64,000 bases of DNA. Source: Chitinophaga tropicalis (lineage in GTDB: Bacteria > Bacteroidota > Bacteroidia > Chitinophagales > Chitinophagaceae). A program made the position numbers and the translations under genes. Positions 43,505 to 52,929 of the stretch are shown here, in pieces; position 1 is the stretch's first letter, and the number at the start of each line of letters is the position of its first letter. The stretch spans positions 620,001 through 684,000 of the forward strand of contig NZ_WRXN01000001.1 in assembly GCF_009758205.1 (NCBI RefSeq), read 5' to 3'. Below the pieces are notes generated by a model that was not told the DNA's origin, did not search any database, and was given only the letters and a program-made list of their open reading frames with translations.

Positions 43505-45295
43505 ATGAAAAAGATTATTAACATAAACCTGGCCAGCCGCCTTATTCCCATAGAGGATAGCGCTTATGAGGTATTGCGGCAGTATCTGGACAGCCTTAAG
43601 CGGTACTTTGCCCGCGAAGAGGGTGGTGATGAAATTGTGAGTGATATTGAGAGCCGTATTGCCGAGATCTTCCAGGAAAAACTGAAAAAAGGCGCCCATT
43701 GCATCACTGATGAAGACGTGCATTCAGTGAAAGCAGCCATGGGTACGCCCGAACAGTTTGAAGAGGCCGCTCAGGAAGGTACACAACAGCAGCAGCAACA
43801 GCAGTCTGCCACAGATGCTATCTATGACAGGCTCCGCCCGCGCAAACGCCTCTACCGTGACCCCGACGGTAAAGTGCTGGGTGGCGTATGCGGTGGCCTG
43901 GGCGCTTACCTGAACGTAGACCCCGTAGTATTCAGGATCATTTTTGCCCTGCTGGCCATAGGTGGCTTCGGGTCCGGTATCCTGGTATACTTCATATTAT
44001 GGATAGTTACCCCGGAAGCCAATACTGCAGCAGAAAAACTGCAGATGCGGGGGGAGCGGGTAGATATTAATAATATCCGCGCCACCGTACAGGACGAGAT
44101 CAATGCCGCAAAAGGACACCTGAAAAACGTAGGAGATGATATCCGAAATTTTTCCCAGGGCCGCGGAAGGCAAATTGGTAACGACATAGAAAGGGTCTTC
44201 AGAAACCTGTTTGAAGTGCTGGGAAAAGTGCTGCTGTTACTGATTAAAATATGCTTTTACGCTATAGCGGTAGGTATACTCCTTGCACTGATCGGTGTAG
44301 CAGTTGCCATTACCACTTCTTCCGTGGCCCTTGCACCACTGAAAGACCTCTTACTGGCAGGGTCTGTACAAAACCTTCTTTTCTGGCCAGCATTGTTCCT
44401 CCTCTTCGGTATACCTATTGTTGCCCTCATCATATTCCTGGTACGTAAAGCTACCGGCTCCCGCGAAACCAACAAATTTGTAGGATATTCCCTGAGCCTC
44501 CTCTGGGTGGCAGGACTGGTACTGGGCCTGATTGTCCTCGGCTCTGTCATCAAAGATTTCAGAAGAGGCAGCTACCCGCCCATAAAAGAAAAATTTTCTG
44601 TCATGCAACCTTCCGGCGGAAAGTTAGTCATTAAACAGGCAGAAGATTTTTCTGATGCTGATGAGATCGACTTCTTTGACGACGTAATAAGAGTAACAGA
44701 AGACACAGTTATTGTCAAGTCCGTAAGAGTATACGTAGAAAAAAGTGAAACGGACAGCTTCGAGGTATACGTAGAGAGATATTCCCGTGGTAGAAGAACA
44801 GCCATTGCACGTGAGCTGGCAAATGAGATCAAATACCAGATCGTTCAGAAAGACTCCGTTCTGTATCTGCCCTCCGGTATCTCTATTCCCCGCGACTCAA
44901 AATTCCGCGGCCAGCAGGTGAAAGTGATCATCAAAGTGCCTAAAGGAAAGAACGTTGTAATGGACAAATGGCTGAATTATGACTACAACAGCTATGATGA
45001 TGACCGCTGGGATGACTGGGACTACCATCGCCGCCGGGAATCAGAAGAGATCAGAATGGGAGAAGATGGCCGCCCGGAAAATATCAGCACTCCCGGTAGT
45101 AAAGAACAGGATAAGGACTCCCTGAACAACAACTACCGCTATAACGGCAAAACACCTGAAAAGAAAGTACCTGAAAATAAAACACCTGTAGAAGACAGTG
45201 GTAAAAAAACAACTCCGGCCGCCGGCGAGGCCCAGGCAATGGTCCTGGACGGAGTGAACCTGATCTGCTACAGTATGTATAACCTTGTTAAGTGA
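43505..45295 (+). CDS. PspC-domain membrane protein
   Basis: A 596-residue protein. The N-terminal 100 residues (KIININLASRLIPIEDSAYE) are the region seen in PadR-linked PspC proteins; a short Gln run follows. The PspC domain is RLYRDPDGKVLGGVCGGLGA at about residue 118, then VVFRIIFALLAIGGFGSGIL. Three to four more membrane helices span about 235-350, and the C-terminal 240 residues are an extracytoplasmic beta-rich region with a charged end. PspC proteins sense envelope stress; this long form is typical of Bacteroidota. Expression is probably controlled by the upstream PadR gene. A strong terminator follows. Confidence 0.9.
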   Translation: MKKIININLASRLIPIEDSAYEVLRQYLDSLKRYFAREEGGDEIVSDIESRIAEIFQEKLKKGAHCITDEDVHSVKAAMGTPEQFEEAAQEGTQQQQQQQSATDAIYDRLRPRKRLYRDPDGKVLGGVCGGLGAYLNVDPVVFRIIFALLAIGGFGSGILVYFILWIVTPEANTAAEKLQMRGERVDINNIRATVQDEINAAKGHLKNVGDDIRNFSQGRGRQIGNDIERVFRNLFEVLGKVLLLLIKICFYAIAVGILLALIGVAVAITTSSVALAPLKDLLLAGSVQNLLFWPALFLLFGIPIVALIIFLVRKATGSRETNKFVGYSLSLLWVAGLVLGLIVLGSVIKDFRRGSYPPIKEKFSVMQPSGGKLVIKQAEDFSDADEIDFFDDVIRVTEDTVIVKSVRVYVEKSETDSFEVYVERYSRGRRTAIARELANEIKYQIVQKDSVLYLPSGISIPRDSKFRGQQVKVIIKVPKGKNVVMDKWLNYDYNSYDDDRWDDWDYHRRRESEEIRMGEDGRPENISTPGSKEQDKDSLNNNYRYNGKTPEKKVPENKTPVEDSGKKTTPAAGEAQAMVLDGVNLICYSMYNLVK

Positions 45296-45360
45296 CGGGG
45301 ATATGTGAAAAAGATCAAACTTCGTCATCACAATAAGTTCAATAGTTAAAGAAATGAAGT

Positions 45361-45386
45361 ACCACGGTTTTCACCGTGGTTTTTTC
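45361..45386 (+). terminator. intrinsic terminator after the PspC-domain gene
   Basis: ACCACGG (45361-45367) pairs with CCGTGGT (45374-45380), followed by six T residues. It is 66 bases after the stop codon. Confidence 0.85.
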
Positions 45387-45476
45387 ATTTAACATCTTTT
45401 TTCCCGATCCGATCAGCCCCCTCCCATATTAATTCATAGTTTTGTCTTTTTAACCGTTTCAGGATAAGGATAAGGA

Positions 45477-47612
45477 ATGCAGGCATCAAAAAACGCGAGG
45501 ATCAATATTGCGCTGGTAGGAAATCCAAATAGTGGGAAGAGTTCACTGTTCAACGCCCTCACCGGGCTGAACCAGAAAGTAAGCAACTTTCCCGGTGTAA
45601 CCGTAGATAAAAAGACCGGAGCCGCTACTATTTCTCCCAACCTCCAGGCCAACATCATTGACTTGCCCGGCACCTACAGCCTATATCCTAAAAGCGCAGA
45701 CGAATATGTTACCTACGATGTGCTGATAAATCCCACCGGAGAAGATCAGCCGGACATGATCCTCATCATTGCCGACGCTTCCAACCTGAAACGTAACCTG
45801 CTCTTCTGCTCCCAGATCATGGACCTGAAAATACCCGTTATTATCGGCCTCACCATGATGGACATTGCCCGTAAAAAAGGAGTGGAAATAGACGAAGCCG
45901 GACTGGAAAGAGAGCTCGGCGTGCCCGTTGTAGCTATCAACCCCCGCCGGAACAAAGGCATGGCAGACCTGAAGAAGATGATAGAGCTGGTAGCCAGGGA
46001 AAAACAATCTGCCGCCCCGAGAGATTTTATAGACAACCGCTCCTATGCCCCGGAAGTAATATCCGGTATCAGGGAACTGGTGCCGCTGAAAAGCGACTAT
46101 GCCGCATTACACATTGCCGTTAATCCCCATGAACTGAATTTCCTCGACGCCAGACAAAAACAAAGCGTCGTCGACCTCATACAGCAGCACCGCTTCAATA
46201 AAACCAAAGTACAGGCAGAAGAGATCATGCAGCGCTACGCCAGGATCAAGCATATCATGAAAGTATCCGTAGTGGAGGCAGATCCCCTGGAAAAACAACT
46301 GCAAACCGAAAAACTGGACGATATCCTCCTGCACCGCTTCTGGGGCTATGTTATCCTGCTGGGTATCATGTTCATCATGTTCCAGAGCATTTTCTGGCTG
46401 GCATCCTTCCCGATGGACTGGATAGAGGCCGGGTTCGGCGCCCTGAGCGGCTGGCTGACAAATGTCCTGCCAGCCAACCAGCTGACAGATATACTGGTGA
46501 ACGGTGTTGTGGCCGGCCTGGGCGGAATAGCCGTTTTTGTACCCCAGATCATGATCCTCTTCGGGTTCATCACCATCCTGGAAGATACCGGCTACATGGC
46601 CAGGATCAGCTTCCTGACAGACCGGCTCATGCGCCAGGTAGGCCTGAACGGGAAGTCCGTAATGCCCCTTATCAGCGGAGTAGCCTGCGCCGTACCAGCT
46701 ATCATGGCCACCCGTAATATCGAAAACAGGAAAGAAAGGCTGATCACCATCCTCATCACACCACTGATGAGCTGCTCCGCCCGCCTGCCTATTTATACAG
46801 TAATGATAGCCCTGGTAATACCGGATAAACCAATGTTGGGGTTCCTGAACCTCCAGGGACTTGTCATGATGGGCCTCTATCTGCTGGGATTCTTTATGGC
46901 CCTGCTCATAGCCGCCCTGCTTAAACTGTTCATTGCCATTAAAGAGAAAAGCTATTTCATTATGGAGCTGCCGGTTTACCGCGCCCCCCGCTGGACCAAC
47001 GTAGCTACCACCATGGTGCAGAAAGCAAGGATCTTTATTACCGACGCCGGTAAAGTGATCATGGTAATATCCATCATTCTCTGGTTCCTGGCGTCCTATG
47101 GCCCGGGTAAAAGAATGCAGCAGGTAGAAGCGAAATATGAACAGATGAAAACAGCACAGCCTGACAGAGCAGAACAACTGGACCTGCAGCTGCAGTCTGA
47201 AAAACTCTCCAACTCCTACGCCGGCATACTCGGTCACGCTATTGAACCTGCTATCCGCCCCCTGGGCTTTGACTGGAAGATCGGTATTGCCCTGATCACC
47301 TCCTTCGCCGCAAGAGAAGTATTTGTGGGCACAATGGCCACCCTTTACAGCGTAGGAGAAACCCCGGAAGACAATGACGCCACCCTGAGAGAGAAAATGA
47401 CCTCCGCCACCTGGAAAGATGGCCGCCCGGTATATACTCTGGCCAGCGGATTGTCCCTCATGCTGTTCTATGCCTTTGCCATGCAATGTATGAGTACCCT
47501 GGCAATAGTGAAAAGGGAAACTAAATCCTGGAAGTTCCCCGGTATCCAGTTTGTATATATGACAGCTCTGGCTTACATCAGCGCACTGATAGCATATCAG
47601 TTACTTAGCTGA
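45477..47612 (+). CDS. feoB: ferrous iron transport protein B
   Basis: A 711-residue inner-membrane Fe2+ transporter. The N-terminal G domain has INIALVGNPNSGKSSLFNAL (G1, residues about 9-28), FPGVTVDKKTG (G2), IIDLPGTYSLYP (G3) and LTMMDIARKKG (G4-like NxxD variant, TMMD). The membrane part includes the Gate motifs SGVACAVPAIMATRNI and MSCSARLPIYTVMIAL with the conserved Cys residues. No feoA gene or fused FeoA domain is in this window. A TAGTTTTG box lies at 45437-45444. A repeat-family hairpin follows as likely terminator. Confidence 0.95.
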   Translation: MQASKNARINIALVGNPNSGKSSLFNALTGLNQKVSNFPGVTVDKKTGAATISPNLQANIIDLPGTYSLYPKSADEYVTYDVLINPTGEDQPDMILIIADASNLKRNLLFCSQIMDLKIPVIIGLTMMDIARKKGVEIDEAGLERELGVPVVAINPRRNKGMADLKKMIELVAREKQSAAPRDFIDNRSYAPEVISGIRELVPLKSDYAALHIAVNPHELNFLDARQKQSVVDLIQQHRFNKTKVQAEEIMQRYARIKHIMKVSVVEADPLEKQLQTEKLDDILLHRFWGYVILLGIMFIMFQSIFWLASFPMDWIEAGFGALSGWLTNVLPANQLTDILVNGVVAGLGGIAVFVPQIMILFGFITILEDTGYMARISFLTDRLMRQVGLNGKSVMPLISGVACAVPAIMATRNIENRKERLITILITPLMSCSARLPIYTVMIALVIPDKPMLGFLNLQGLVMMGLYLLGFFMALLIAALLKLFIAIKEKSYFIMELPVYRAPRWTNVATTMVQKARIFITDAGKVIMVISIILWFLASYGPGKRMQQVEAKYEQMKTAQPDRAEQLDLQLQSEKLSNSYAGILGHAIEPAIRPLGFDWKIGIALITSFAAREVFVGTMATLYSVGETPEDNDATLREKMTSATWKDGRPVYTLASGLSLMLFYAFAMQCMSTLAIVKRETKSWKFPGIQFVYMTALAYISALIAYQLLS

Positions 47613-47661
47613 AATTCTGCAGATCATAGGGCTGCCCCTGTTACCGTTAAAAAAATTACCC

Positions 47662-47704
47662 CTCAAAAAAACGGTTTTGCCTTCGGCAAAACCGTTTTTT
47701 TGAG
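47662..47704. repeat. perfect hairpin, repeat copy 4 (no GC box)
   Basis: A 20-bp perfect stem, 47662-47681 with 47685-47704, loop TTC, so the plus strand carries a C-TTCG-G cap (the stable UUCG tetraloop in RNA). It has A7/T7 ends. Unlike the other copies, no GCGCAGCGC box is found upstream. It follows feoB by about 50 bases. Confidence 0.85.
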
Positions 47705-47803
47705 CAGTTTCTTCTCATTAAGAAAACCTAAACCAACAAACTACCAATCCCAGGAAATAACGACGCAGTGAAATACCTTATATTGTGCTATAACATTTCT
47801 GGT

Positions 47804-48712
47804 ATGAAGATACTTTTCTGTGGATTCCTTCTTTGCCTGACCTCCGGAACAATAGCCCAGTCCCGGTCTTCAATAGACTCCCTCCAGCTGATGAGAGACA
47901 TCCGTACATTATCTGCCAACAAATATGAAGGCCGCATGGCCGGCAGCAAAGGCAACCGGATGGCCCAGTTCTATATCCTCGACAGGTTCAAAAAAGCCGG
48001 CTTACAACCTTACCACAACACCTTCGAATACCCCTTTTACTTTAAACACGGTGAAAAACAAATCATGGGTACCAACCTCTTTGGTTACATAAAAGGTACT
48101 TCCAATAAAACCATCGTGATCACCGCCCATTATGACCACCTGGGAATAGCAAAAGACCAGGCTGGAAAAGACTCCATCTATAACGGCGCTGACGATAATG
48201 CCTCCGGCGTAGGTGGTCTGCTGGCGCTCATCTCTTATTTTAAGAACAATCCTCCCGCTCATACCATGATCTTTGCCGCACTGGACGGCGAAGAAGAAGG
48301 ACTGCAGGGTGCAAAGGCTTTTGTAAAGACCCCTCCCGTACCGCTTACCGATATAGTATTGAATATCAATATGGATATGATAAGCCGGAACGATAAAAAT
48401 GAATTGTATGTATGTGGGCTGACCCCCTTTCCCCAGCTGAAACCCCTTGTAGATAACGCTATTAATCCTTCCGGCCCCATAAAGCTCCTGGCCGGGCATG
48501 ACCGCAAAGAAGACGGTGCACAGAACTGGCTGAACCAGAGCGATCATTATGAGTTTTATAAACTGAAGATACCCGCATTATATTTCGGCGTGGAAGATCA
48601 TGCAGATTATCACAAACTTTCTGATGAATTTGAACATATACAACCCGCATTTTACTACCAGGCTGTATTGCAGATACAGAAAGTGGTCCTGCAGGCTGAC
48701 AGGAACCTGTAA
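47804..48712 (+). CDS. secreted M28-family metallopeptidase
   Basis: About 302 residues from the ATG at 47804 (a GTG at 47768 would add 12). The signal peptide is MKILFCGFLLCLTSGTIAQ. The di-zinc ligands are visible: TAHYDHLG (His), YNGADDNASGVGGLL (bridging Asp), FAALDGEEEGLQGAKAF (catalytic Glu pair), NINMDMI (Asp) and a late SDHYEFYK (His). An N-terminal SANKYEGRMAGSKGN precedes the catalytic domain. It is an aminopeptidase of the periplasm or envelope. Convergent with the DUF922-type gene 8 bases away. Confidence 0.92.
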   Translation: MKILFCGFLLCLTSGTIAQSRSSIDSLQLMRDIRTLSANKYEGRMAGSKGNRMAQFYILDRFKKAGLQPYHNTFEYPFYFKHGEKQIMGTNLFGYIKGTSNKTIVITAHYDHLGIAKDQAGKDSIYNGADDNASGVGGLLALISYFKNNPPAHTMIFAALDGEEEGLQGAKAFVKTPPVPLTDIVLNINMDMISRNDKNELYVCGLTPFPQLKPLVDNAINPSGPIKLLAGHDRKEDGAQNWLNQSDHYEFYKLKIPALYFGVEDHADYHKLSDEFEHIQPAFYYQAVLQIQKVVLQADRNL

Positions 48713-48720
48713 TTTCCTGC

Positions 48721-49389
48721 TTACCGGTTATAAATATTAAAGGACAACCAGCTGGCGGACCATGGCTGGCGGCCGGGTGTAAGCGCCCCTTCCAGGGTAA
48801 GCGTAGCCAGCGCATCTGCTACTGTACGCTTCCATTTCTGCTGTGCAATAGGGTCCTGTCCATGATTCGTCTCTGCATCATAGGCGTCCTGCAGCTTATT
48901 CATTTCCCGGAAAGACTCAATATATTGATACTGAATGATACTGTCATAGTCTTCCACTGTAAGTTCCATGTTCTTAATACGCTGCTGGTAACGGAGAGCC
49001 ACCAGCCAGGTAATATCAAAATGCAGCTGCTCATGCGCCAGTCCCTCCGCATCCCGCACAATAGGCTTAACCCAGGAAGAGCTCTTGACAAAAAACACCT
49101 GCAGGATAAGATTGATCTGCAGCGTGTCCTTTTTCAACAGGCTTTTCCCTTCATAGGCAAAACTGGTATAAGCTACCGCCCCGCTTTTTCCACGAAGGGG
49201 TGGAGTGGCAGTAAAATCTGTCCAGCGTAGCTTCCTGGTGGTATGGTAGAACAAGGTATCCGAAGCCGGATCTTCAGGCCTCCGGTCAGGAACAAAAACC
49301 ACTTTTATTATAGTGGTACGGGCAGTATCTGCCGGTGGCGCCGACACCGGGAACAAACAGTATAATAGCAGTTGCGGTAGTAAAAACAT
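48721..49389 (-). CDS. secreted DUF922-like zinc protease candidate
   Basis: A 222-residue protein with a hydrophobic N-terminus (MFLLPQLLLYCLFPVSAPPA). RKLRWTDFTATPPL and AYTSFAYEGKSLL are followed by the motif LAHEQLHFDITWLVALRYQQ (HExxHFD, about residue 117), the pattern of the DUF922 predicted secreted zinc proteases. A C-terminal stretch NKLQDAYDAETNHGQDPIAQ supplies a further His. No target is known. The start region holds more than one possible initiation codon; the first was used. Confidence 0.75.
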   Translation of the reverse strand: MFLLPQLLLYCLFPVSAPPADTARTTIIKVVFVPDRRPEDPASDTLFYHTTRKLRWTDFTATPPLRGKSGAVAYTSFAYEGKSLLKKDTLQINLILQVFFVKSSSWVKPIVRDAEGLAHEQLHFDITWLVALRYQQRIKNMELTVEDYDSIIQYQYIESFREMNKLQDAYDAETNHGQDPIAQQKWKRTVADALATLTLEGALTPGRQPWSASWLSFNIYNR

Positions 49390-49455
49390 AGTGGCCCGTT
49401 ATGGATTTAAAGGTACATTTTTTCGTAACTTACGGTTTACCAAAACAATCGCACT

Positions 49456-50460
49456 ATGTACGGTGGCGGATATATACATGACGAACCGAACAGGCCCCCG
49501 CAAAAAGACGCCTTTTTGCAGGAGGACCCTGAAAAACTGGCCGCATTTGAAATGCGCATCGCCAACGGGGAGAAAATAGAGCCGGGCGACTGGATGCCGG
49601 CCGAATACCGCAGGCAGCTGATTCGCCTTATTGAACAGCACGCCCACTCCGAAATTATCGGCGCTCTTCCTGAAGGTACCTGGATAACCCGGGCTCCCGG
49701 ATTTAAACGCAAACTGGCACTCATAGCCAAAGTACAGGATGAAGTAGGCCACGGACAACTGCTCTATAACGCAGCAGAAACCCTGGGCAAATCCCGCGAA
49801 GCTATGATCAATGACCTGCTCAGCGGGAAATCCAAGTATTCCAACGTATTTAATTACCCTGCAGAGACCTGGGCAGATGTAACTGTAATAGGCTTCCTTA
49901 TAGACGCTGCCGCTATCGTTAACCAGGTAGCCAACAGTAAAGGCTCTTACGGCCCTTACTGCCGGGCGCTGGAAAGGATCTGCTATGAAGAAAGCTTCCA
50001 CCTTAAACAGGGGCATGACGCATTCATAGAACTGGCTACAGGTACCCCCGCTCAGAAAGCAATGCTGCAGAACGCCCTGAACCGCTGGTGGCAACCCATC
50101 ATGCATTTCTTCGGTCCGCCGGATAAAGCCTCCAGCCACAGTGAAAAGCTGATGCAATGGAAAGTGAAAATGGCAAGTAATGACGATATGAGGGACCAGT
50201 TCCTCAACGCCTATGTGCCTAAAATATGGGAACTGGGACTGACACTGCCAGACCCGCTGCTGAAAAAGAATGAAGAAACAGGCCGCTGGGAATACTCCGA
50301 TCCTGACTGGGACCTCTTCTTTGAAGTCATTAAAGGGAACGGCCCCTGCAACCAGGAACGGCTCAACGTCAGAAGATGGGCCGAAGAAAGAGGCCGGTGG
50401 ATAAGAAAAGCGTTAATGCAGACAGATACACGGGAAGAACAGGTGTTCCCCGTTGCATAA
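49456..50460 (+). CDS. paaA: 1,2-phenylacetyl-CoA epoxidase, catalytic subunit PaaA
   Basis: A 334-residue diiron subunit. The ferritin-like iron ligands appear in [40 protein letters not shown] and [15 protein letters not shown] (ExxH pairs). The tail [19 protein letters not shown] is typical. With PaaBC and the reductase PaaE it epoxidises phenylacetyl-CoA with O2. First gene of paaABCD on the plus strand (next gene 46 bases on). Confidence 0.96.
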   Translation: MYGGGYIHDEPNRPPQKDAFLQEDPEKLAAFEMRIANGEKIEPGDWMPAEYRRQLIRLIEQHAHSEIIGALPEGTWITRAPGFKRKLALIAKVQDEVGHGQLLYNAAETLGKSREAMINDLLSGKSKYSNVFNYPAETWADVTVIGFLIDAAAIVNQVANSKGSYGPYCRALERICYEESFHLKQGHDAFIELATGTPAQKAMLQNALNRWWQPIMHFFGPPDKASSHSEKLMQWKVKMASNDDMRDQFLNAYVPKIWELGLTLPDPLLKKNEETGRWEYSDPDWDLFFEVIKGNGPCNQERLNVRRWAEERGRWIRKALMQTDTREEQVFPVA

Positions 50461-50506
50461 CAGAAGATCAATAGTTTAAAAGTACCCCGGATTATAAAGT
50501 ACCACG

Positions 50507-50878
50507 ATGATGAACAACTCTCTGGACCCACGTGTGAATCGCCTCAGGTTAGATCATACTGATGGTCCCGTTACAATAGAAGAAGGTGAGAACTGGAACG
50601 TTTATGAAGTATTTCACCAGGAAAAACGCGGAGCCCACCACGAACATGTAGGTTGTGTACATGCCCCCGACGCCGGTATGGCGCTCATTTTTGCAAAAGA
50701 ACAATTTGGCCGGCGTAAAAAATGTGTCAATATCTGGGTAGTACGCAGTGCAGATATACTGGCTTTCGATGCGGAAGATGAAGATATGTTTGCCAACAAC
50801 CTTGAAAAGACCTATCGCGATGCCAGCGGCTTCAGGGTAATGGAAAAGATCAACAAATTCAAATCACAGGCAAAATAA
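50507..50878 (+). CDS. paaB: 1,2-phenylacetyl-CoA epoxidase subunit PaaB
   Basis: A 123-residue small subunit. NWNVYEVFHQEKRGAHHEHV, GCVHAPDAGMALIFAKEQFG and RKKCVNIWVVRSADILAFD are the PaaB core (the family is usually 90-110 residues). It is a non-catalytic structural component bridging PaaAC heterodimers. Located 46 bases after paaA and 43 bases before paaC. Confidence 0.95.
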   Translation: MMNNSLDPRVNRLRLDHTDGPVTIEEGENWNVYEVFHQEKRGAHHEHVGCVHAPDAGMALIFAKEQFGRRKKCVNIWVVRSADILAFDAEDEDMFANNLEKTYRDASGFRVMEKINKFKSQAK

Positions 50879-50921
50879 ACTGCAGATACCCCTGCGGAAT
50901 GCTTAATCTCAGAAAATATTT

Positions 50922-51677
50922 ATGAACATAAATCAAGCACTGGTTGCGCTGATCACGCAAATGGCGGACGATGAGCTCATCATCGGGCACCGGAACTCCG
51001 AATGGACCGGGCTGGGGCCCATTATGGAAGAAGACATCGCCTTTTCCTCCATGGCACAGGATAAGATAGGCCATGCCTGGGCATTGTACAGGATCTTACA
51101 GGAACACCTGGAAGGAGATGATCCTGACAGGATAGCCTTTCTGCGCCCCGCAGCAGCATTCAGGTGCTGCCACCTGGTAGAACTGCCTATAGGTTCCTAC
51201 GAGTTCAGCCTGATGAGACATTTCCTGTTTGACCATGCTGAAACCATACGCTATAACAGCCTTTACCAGAGCAGCTTCATGCCATTGCAGCAGCTTGCCC
51301 GTAAAGTAAAAGGAGAACTGAAATACCATACCCTGCATGCAGATGCCTGGATACTGCAGCTCTGTAAAGCAGGAGAGGAGGGGCACTCCAGGATGCAGGC
51401 CGCCCTCAATGATTGCTTCCCGCTGGCCTGCGGCATTTTTGAGCCCGGCCAGGCAGATGCCCTGCTGGCAGAAGAAAATATCTATCCCGGCGAAGCCGCT
51501 TTGTATGAACAATGGATAGAAAATATTAACCGCGTATTACGAAAGGCAGAACTCACACTGCCGGAAAAAATAACACCCGTATATGGTGGGCGTAAAGGGC
51601 AGCATACCCCTCACCTCGAAGCCCTGCTGGAAGAGATGGGAGAAGTATTCAGACAGGACCCTGCAGCCACCTGGTAG
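50922..51677 (+). CDS. paaC: 1,2-phenylacetyl-CoA epoxidase subunit PaaC
   Basis: A 251-residue ferritin-like subunit. DDELIIGHRNSEWTGLGPIM, EEDIAFSSMAQDKIGHAWAL and LKYHTLHADAWILQL are conserved PaaC segments. It pairs with PaaA as the structural partner lacking a productive iron site. Followed by paaD after 12 bases. Confidence 0.95.
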   Translation: MNINQALVALITQMADDELIIGHRNSEWTGLGPIMEEDIAFSSMAQDKIGHAWALYRILQEHLEGDDPDRIAFLRPAAAFRCCHLVELPIGSYEFSLMRHFLFDHAETIRYNSLYQSSFMPLQQLARKVKGELKYHTLHADAWILQLCKAGEEGHSRMQAALNDCFPLACGIFEPGQADALLAEENIYPGEAALYEQWIENINRVLRKAELTLPEKITPVYGGRKGQHTPHLEALLEEMGEVFRQDPAATW

Positions 51678-51689
51678 AAAGATGCTAAT

Positions 51690-52181
51690 ATGAAAGGAAC
51701 AATCACACAAGAGGCCGTTTATCAATCACTTGCAAAAGTAATGGACCCGGAAATCCCAGTGTTGAACATACTGGAACTGGGCATGATAACAGAAGTGACT
51801 GTCGGCGCGGAAAGCATAGAGATCAAAATGATCCCCACTTTCGCCGCCTGTCCTGCTATTGAGGTCATTAAGCAACAAATAAGAACGGCTGTGGAAGAAG
51901 ATCTGCATGTACCCGTAACAGTGATAGTAGATAAGACTGTACAATGGAACAGCAACCGTCTTTCTCCCGAAGCAAAGGAAAAGCTCCGCAACTTCAGGAT
52001 AGCTCCGCCACAAATATTACAGGGAGAGGTAGAAATGGAAATGCTGGAACATACCGTTTGCCCGCATTGCGGAAGTGAGAACACCTATCTGCGTTCTCCT
52101 TTCGGATCTACATTATGCCGGGCCATTCACTATTGCCGTAACTGCGGGATGATGTTTGAACAATTTAAACCATTGTCATAA
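51690..52181 (+). CDS. paaD: phenylacetate degradation protein PaaD
   Basis: A 163-residue protein. The N-terminal MIP18/DUF59 domain is VYQSLAKVMDPEIPVLNILE with MIPTFAACPAIEVIKQQI. The C-terminal zinc-ribbon shows CPHCGSEN (about residue 131) and later CRAIHYCRNCGMMF. PaaD is thought to help mature the metal centre of the epoxidase. Last gene of this cluster: paaE (the NADPH reductase) is not next, as the following gene is nadD. Confidence 0.94.
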   Translation: MKGTITQEAVYQSLAKVMDPEIPVLNILELGMITEVTVGAESIEIKMIPTFAACPAIEVIKQQIRTAVEEDLHVPVTVIVDKTVQWNSNRLSPEAKEKLRNFRIAPPQILQGEVEMEMLEHTVCPHCGSENTYLRSPFGSTLCRAIHYCRNCGMMFEQFKPLS

Positions 52182-52189
52182 TAAATTAT

Positions 52190-52329
52190 AGCCGCGCGCA
52201 GCGCAAAACATAACATAAAATCGCCGCTTAAACCGCTGCTTCGCGCCTGAAATTGTTTCTCAGCCGCGCGCAGCGCAAAGAAAAAACATTGCAAAAATCG
52301 CGTTTGCCGAAGGCGAACGCGATTTTTGC
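52190..52329. repeat. double GC box plus hairpin, intergenic repeat copy 5
   Basis: Box AGCCGCGCGCAGCGC occurs twice, at 52190-52204 and 52262-52276, the second followed by an 18-bp stem, 52291-52308 with 52312-52329 (loop GAA, one G-U). Between the boxes is a degenerate stretch (CGCCGCTTAAACCGCTGCTTCGCGCC). It lies between paaD and nadD. Confidence 0.85.
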
Positions 52330-52356
52330 TTACATTCACGCTCAAAAAAAAGGGGC

Positions 52357-52926
52357 ATGAAGATCGGCTTATATTTCGGGTCCTTTAATCCAATACATAC
52401 CGGGCACCTCATCATTGCTAACTACGTAGCATACAACACCGACCTGGACAAAGTCTGGTTTGTCGTTTCTCCCCAAAACCCGCTAAAACCATCAGGCTCA
52501 CTCCTGAATGAACACAACCGTTTTCACCTTGTAGAACTGGCCATAGAAGGAGAATCCAGGCTTCGCGCCAGCAATATCGAATTTTCCCTGCCCAGGCCCT
52601 CTTTTACCATAGATACACTGACCTATCTCTCTGAAAAGTTCCCAACCCAGCAATTCACCGTCATTATGGGAAGTGACAGTTTCCAGAACCTGCCCCGGTG
52701 GAGGAACTATCAGCAGATCGTCAGAAACTATCCCATCTATGTTTACCTGAGGCCCGGACATGAAGTGACAGAGACATATGGCGCCCAGGTAGAAATACTG
52801 AAAGCCCCCATGCTGGACATATCATCCACCAATATCAGGCATTATATCAAAGAAGGAAAGCCTATCCGTTACCTGGTGCCTGACAACGTGGCCGCCTATA
52901 TTGCAGAGAACAATTATTATAAGTAG
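52357..52926 (+). CDS. nadD: nicotinate-nucleotide adenylyltransferase
   Basis: A 189-residue cytosolic enzyme making deamido-NAD from nicotinate mononucleotide and ATP. The nucleotidyltransferase signature is GLYFGSFNPIHTGHLIIANY (residues 4-23); KVWFVVSPQNPLK, PSFTIDTLTYL, IMGSDSFQNLPRWRNYQ and the late ISSTNIRHYI (ISxxxxR) complete the family pattern. The repeat-family hairpin ends 27 bases before the ATG. Convergent with the AI-2E-type gene 3 bases away. Confidence 0.95.
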   Translation: MKIGLYFGSFNPIHTGHLIIANYVAYNTDLDKVWFVVSPQNPLKPSGSLLNEHNRFHLVELAIEGESRLRASNIEFSLPRPSFTIDTLTYLSEKFPTQQFTVIMGSDSFQNLPRWRNYQQIVRNYPIYVYLRPGHEVTETYGAQVEILKAPMLDISSTNIRHYIKEGKPIRYLVPDNVAAYIAENNYYK

Positions 52927-52929
52927 CCG

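Noticed and set aside
46107..47486. Open frame of 459 codons on the minus strand
   Set aside because: Antisense to feoB; very rich in Gly, Gln and His with no recognisable motif.
49399..50157. Open frame of 252 codons on the minus strand
   Set aside because: Antisense to paaA, whose diiron motifs are clear.
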